Positions 41,289 to 44,557 of a stretch of 44,557 nt of DNA are shown piece after piece. The position numbers were made by a program, and so were the translations under genes. The notes below the pieces were generated by a model. That model ran no database searches. It was not told the origin of the DNA and was given only the letters and a program-made list of their open reading frames with translations. This stretch comes from Actinomyces denticolens (GTDB lineage Bacteria > Actinomycetota > Actinomycetes > Actinomycetales > Actinomycetaceae). The stretch covers positions 1 through 44,557 of the forward strand of contig NZ_MVIW01000018.1 in assembly GCF_002072185.1 (NCBI RefSeq), given 5' to 3'. Numbering within the stretch: position 1 is the first letter of the stretch; every line of letters starts with the position of its first letter.

Positions 41289-43307
41289 TCAGAACCTGGT
41301 GGCCAGGACGGCGATGAGGGCCAGGACGGTGCCGGCGGCCATGTAGCCGGCGTAGGAGCGCACGTAGCCGGACTCGGTGCGGCCCACGAGCCGGCCCAGC
41401 GCCGCGGTGCCGCTCGCCAGGCCCTCGACGGCGCCGTCGACGACGTAGCGGTCCGAGGCGGTCGCGGCCAGGACGAGGCCCTGGCCGGGTCGCATGGCGA
41501 TGGCCTCGTTGATCGCGTCCTGGTGCATGTCCTTGCGCGCCGCCTCGACGAGGGCGCTGCCGGGCTGGACGACGGTGGCCACGGGACGGGCCGCGTACAT
41601 GAGCCAGGCGGCGAGCGCGCCCGCGATGACGAGGCCGAGCGTGGCGCCCATGATGATGGTCGCCGGCAGGACCGGCTCGCCGTGCTCGGCGTGGCCGGTG
41701 ACCGGCTCGAGCCAGGTGACGAAGGCGTCCCCGGCGGACAGGGCGCCGCCCAGGCCCATGGAGAACACGGACAGGATGAGCAGCGGGAGCGTCATCATCC
41801 ATCCCGACTCGTGGGGGTGGACGGGGCCCTCGATGTCCTTCTCGGTGGTCCAGCGGGCCTTGCCGTGGAAGATCATGAAGAAGAGGCGGGACATGTAGAA
41901 GGCGGTGATCCCGGCGCCCACGAGGGCGATGGAGCCCAGGATCCAGGGCTTGACGCCCTCGCCGACGAAGGCGGCCTCGATGATCTTGTCCTTGGACCAG
42001 AACCCGCTGAAGGGCGGGATGCCGAGGATCGCGAGCCAGCCGATACCCATGGTGGCCCAGGTGAGCGTCATGGCGGTGCGCAGGGCCCCGAAGCGGCGCA
42101 TGTCGACCTGGTCGCCCATGGCGTGCATGACGGAGCCGGCGCCCAGGAAGAGCTGGGCCTTGAAGAAGCCGTGGGTGAGCAGGTGGAAGATGGCGAAGGC
42201 GTAGCCGATGGGGCCCAGGCCCGCGCCGAGCATCATGTAGCCGATCTGGCTCATGGTGGAGGCGGCGAGCACCTTCTTCATGTCGTCCTTGGCGCAGCCG
42301 ATGATCGCGCCGAGCAGGAGGGTGATGGCGCCGACGATCGCGACCGCGAGCTGGGCGCTGGGGGCTCCGGCGTAGATCGCGCCCGAGCGCACCATGAGGT
42401 AGACGCCGGCGGTGACCATGGTGGCCGCGTGGATGAGGGCGGACACCGGCGTCGGGCCGGCCATGGCGTCCCCCAGCCACGCCTGGAGCGGGAACTGGGC
42501 GGACTTGCCGCAGGCGGCCACGAGGAGGAAGAAGCCCATGGCGGTCAGCCAGCCGGCGCTCACGCGGCCGTTGGCGGCGGCCGGCAGGACGGAGTCGAAG
42601 GCCACGGAGTGAACTTGGGAGACCATTGCCATCATGGCCGCCAGGAGGCCCATGTCCCCGACGCGGTTCATGATGAAGGCCTTCTTGGCGGCGGTGGCGT
42701 TCTCCATGCTCTTGTCCCGCGCGGCGCGCGGGTCGTCGGCGTCGGCGGTGTTCCAGAAGCCGATGAGGAGGTAGGAGGCCAGGCCCACGCCCTCCCACCC
42801 GACGAACAGGGTGATGTAGGAGTCGCCGAGCACGAGGGTGAGCATCGCGGCGATGAAGAGGTTGAGGTAGGCGAAGAAGCGGCGGCGGTCGCGGTCGTAG
42901 CTCATGTAGGCCACCGAGTACAGGTGGATGAGCGAGCCGACGAAGGTGACCAGGCCGACGAAGGTCAGGGACAGGGGGTCGACGCGCAGGCCGATGTCGA
43001 TGCTCAGGCCCCCCGCGCTGAACCAGTGCCACAGCTTGGTGCTCATGATCCGCTGGCCCGCGGGCATGCCGACGACCTGGGCGATGATCGTCAGGCCCAG
43101 GACGGCGGTCAGGACGGCGGCCGTCAGGCCCAGCCAGTGGCCCCAGGAGTTGGAGCGGCGGCCGGCCACCAGGAGGATCGCGGCACCTGCGGCGGGGATC
43201 GCGATGAGGAGCCAGGCCAGCGCGGCCGCGCCGGTGGCGGCGTGGGGGGCGTGCCCGGCGGAGACGGCGGGTGCCAGTGCGAGGGGAAGTGCGCCCATCA
43301 TGCTCAC
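41289..43307 (-). CDS. nuoL: NADH-quinone oxidoreductase subunit L
   Basis: 672 residues. The largest pump subunit, with antiporter-like core and a C-terminal lateral helix. Blocks: YLNLFIAAMLTLVLGDSY, FVGWEGVGLASYLLIGFW (conserved Glu), KSAQFPLQAWLGDAMAGPTP (conserved Lys), SALIHAATMVTAGVYLM and TMSQIGYMMLGAGLG. AAGGGG stands before GTG 43307. The last 60 residues hold a single helix, the end of the lateral arm. It follows nuoK after about 10 nt. Confidence 0.96.
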   Translation of the reverse strand: MSMMGALPLALAPAVSAGHAPHAATGAAALAWLLIAIPAAGAAILLVAGRRSNSWGHWLGLTAAVLTAVLGLTIIAQVVGMPAGQRIMSTKLWHWFSAGGLSIDIGLRVDPLSLTFVGLVTFVGSLIHLYSVAYMSYDRDRRRFFAYLNLFIAAMLTLVLGDSYITLFVGWEGVGLASYLLIGFWNTADADDPRAARDKSMENATAAKKAFIMNRVGDMGLLAAMMAMVSQVHSVAFDSVLPAAANGRVSAGWLTAMGFFLLVAACGKSAQFPLQAWLGDAMAGPTPVSALIHAATMVTAGVYLMVRSGAIYAGAPSAQLAVAIVGAITLLLGAIIGCAKDDMKKVLAASTMSQIGYMMLGAGLGPIGYAFAIFHLLTHGFFKAQLFLGAGSVMHAMGDQVDMRRFGALRTAMTLTWATMGIGWLAILGIPPFSGFWSKDKIIEAAFVGEGVKPWILGSIALVGAGITAFYMSRLFFMIFHGKARWTTEKDIEGPVHPHESGWMMTLPLLILSVFSMGLGGALSAGDAFVTWLEPVTGHAEHGEPVLPATIIMGATLGLVIAGALAAWLMYAARPVATVVQPGSALVEAARKDMHQDAINEAIAMRPGQGLVLAATASDRYVVDGAVEGLASGTAALGRLVGRTESGYVRSYAGYMAAGTVLALIAVLATRF

Positions 43308-43317
43308 GTCAGCCCCT

Positions 43318-43617
43318 TCAGTTCTTGAGCAGGTTGATGTCGTCGACAGACACTCCCCTGCGGGTTCGGAAGATGGACACGACGATGCTCAGGCCCACGA
43401 CGACCTCGGCGGCGGCCACGACGATGACGAAGAAGGCGAAGATCTGCCCCGTCAGGTTGCCGTGGATGCGGGAGAAGACGACGAGCACGAGGTTGACGGC
43501 GTTGAGCATGAGCTCGACGCCCATGAGCTCGATGATCGCGTTGCGGCGCAGCAGCACGGTGAGCGCGCCGAGGGCGAACAGGATGATCGCCAGGATGATG
43601 TAGAGGCCGATGCTCAC
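43318..43617 (-). CDS. nuoK: NADH-quinone oxidoreductase subunit K
   Basis: 99 residues, three membrane helices, the normal size. The two buried glutamates of the family are in [16 protein letters not shown] (first) and in [15 protein letters not shown] (second). It is homologous to MrpC and part of the proton path. It overlaps nuoJ by 4 nt (GTGA at 43614-43617), so the two are coupled. Confidence 0.95.
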   Translation of the reverse strand: MSIGLYIILAIILFALGALTVLLRRNAIIELMGVELMLNAVNLVLVVFSRIHGNLTGQIFAFFVIVVAAAEVVVGLSIVVSIFRTRRGVSVDDINLLKN

Positions 43618-44557
43618 TTGTCCTCCTCCTTCGCCTCGGGCAGGGCGGGATCCTGCGCCGGGGCCTCGGGCAGCGCCGGGGCGGCCACGGGCTGGATCAC
43701 CGACGGGGCGGCGGCGCCGGGCATGGAGGCCATGCCGGACTGGGCGACGCGAGCCTCGGTGCGGGCGCGGATCCGACCGGCCCGGGCGGCGGCCGCGGTC
43801 TCGGGGGAGACCTCGGCCAACTCGTAGCCGAGGTCCCGGGCCTGCAGGACGCGGGGGACGGAGTCCTCGACGGCGGCGCCGTCGGCGTCCAGGGCGGGGG
43901 CGGCCGCGGAGTTGGTGGCGGCGTAGACGCCCGGCATGGGCCGCTGGCCGGGGTGGGCGCCCTTGATGGCGTAGTCGCGCAGCTTGTCCTGGGCGATCCG
44001 CGCCTGGGAGCGCTTGGGACGGATGCGCTGGCGGTGCGTGAGGGTCAGCGCTCCCAGGGCCGCCACGATGAGGAGCATCGCGGTGAGCTCCATGGTGACC
44101 ACGTGGCGCTCGAACAGGGCGGTGGCGAGCTCGGCGGGATCGGCGGCCGAGCCGGAGTCGAGGCCGGCGGGGCGCGGCAGGGAGGTCTGCCAGACCGCCA
44201 GGCCGAGGGCGCCCGCGAGGGCGGCGCCGATGAGGGCGATGAGGGGGACCTGCGCCCGGGAGGTGGTGGCGCCCACGGGCTCCTCCCCGCCGACTCCGAC
44301 GAGCATGATGACGAACAGGACGAGGGTCATGATCGCGCCGGTGTAGACCACCACCTGGGTGACGCCCAGGAAGGGGGCCTCGTTGGCGATGTAGAGGATC
44401 GCCAGCCCGATCATGATGACGATCATGTTGACCGCTGCGGCGACGGCGCGCTTGGCGGTCAGCAGGCCGATGCCGCAGGCGATGGTCACCAGGGCGACGA
44501 CGCCGAAGAGGATCGTCTCGCCGAGGGTCACCGTCCCGGAGCCGCTGAGGGCCGCGG
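43614..44557 (-). CDS. nuoJ: NADH-quinone oxidoreductase subunit J, 5' end at the window edge
   Basis: At least 305 residues. Five membrane helices with the family block [21 protein letters not shown]. The C-terminal 100 residues are a Pro/Ala-rich cytoplasmic tail, longer than in proteobacteria but seen in actinobacteria. A GTG at 44531 would give the start TLGETILFG, but no ribosome-binding site precedes it and the frame stays open to the edge. In actinobacteria the family usually has 10-15 residues before the GE motif, so the true start is probably beyond 44557. The order J-K-L-M-N implies nuoA-I upstream. Confidence 0.88.
   Translation of the reverse strand, partial: AALSGSGTVTLGETILFGVVALVTIACGIGLLTAKRAVAAAVNMIVIMIGLAILYIANEAPFLGVTQVVVYTGAIMTLVLFVIMLVGVGGEEPVGATTSRAQVPLIALIGAALAGALGLAVWQTSLPRPAGLDSGSAADPAELATALFERHVVTMELTAMLLIVAALGALTLTHRQRIRPKRSQARIAQDKLRDYAIKGAHPGQRPMPGVYAATNSAAAPALDADGAAVEDSVPRVLQARDLGYELAEVSPETAAAARAGRIRARTEARVAQSGMASMPGAAAPSVIQPVAAPALPEAPAQDPALPEAKEEDK

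Noticed and set aside
39715-43032. 1105-codon minus-strand ORF around nuoM
   Set aside because: The upstream half is an out-of-frame reading of nuoL; the real gene starts at ATG 41274.
41265-43328. 687-codon plus-strand ORF
   Set aside because: Antisense to nuoL, whose motifs are intact; the product is a low-complexity Gly/Asp/His/Glu string.

Overview
The window is GC-rich actinobacterial DNA, most like Actinomyces or another Actinomycetaceae. The signs are the codon bias, many GTG starts, leaderless promoters, an LPXTG-like cell-wall anchor, a type I NADH dehydrogenase operon linked to a polyprenyl diphosphate synthase, and the order rpmG / MaoC-type dehydratase next to a tRNA cluster. The genus is an inference; no rRNA or full marker set is present.

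Layout. 1-6.8 kb: tail of a sortase-anchored surface protein, a LacI-type regulator, then a NarL-type two-component system divergent from a three-gene ABC-2 exporter (ATPase plus two permeases), a layout like antibiotic-resistance modules. 6.8-12.3 kb: an accessory-looking stretch with repeats, a doubtful small membrane ORF in lower-GC DNA, a large membrane protein with a PQQ-like extracellular part, galE, and a decayed Abi_2 abortive-infection gene followed by an array of hairpin repeats. 12.3-18.2 kb: purE and purK, a divergent PIG-V-like mannosyltransferase, GtrA and DedA membrane proteins, and a secreted protein with choline-binding-type repeats and a lysozyme-like C-terminus. 18.2-25.6 kb: an OmpR/HK pair, a class III nucleotide cyclase, birA, a Maf protein, a MarR regulator, a MaoC-like protein, rpmG and three tRNAs (Met, Thr, Tyr). 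25.8-30.1 kb: a YajQ-family protein, a Cys-rich exported protein, htpX and a ferredoxin-NADP reductase. 30.2-36.9 kb: a zinc-uptake locus of the AztABCD type carrying an extra beta-propeller-like lipoprotein. 36.9-44.6 kb: polyprenyl diphosphate synthase and nuoN-M-L-K-J, the last running off the window.

Two global patterns stand out. First, a family of intergenic repeats built from a 22-nt unit around ACCGGT occurs five times (near 1.2, 6.8, 7.3, 9.7 and 18.2 kb), mostly just after plus-strand genes; one copy is folded into a perfect palindrome of about 33 bp. Second, at least fourteen genes have a TANNNT hexamer exactly 6-7 nt before an ATG/GTG, which points to leaderless transcripts and decides several starts.

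The genes most clearly working together are the zinc locus (aztA divergent from aztB-lipoprotein-aztC-aztD, with a 13-bp palindromic operator between them), the TCS/ABC-2 exporter, and nuo plus the prenyl synthase (complex I and the probable menaquinone side chain).
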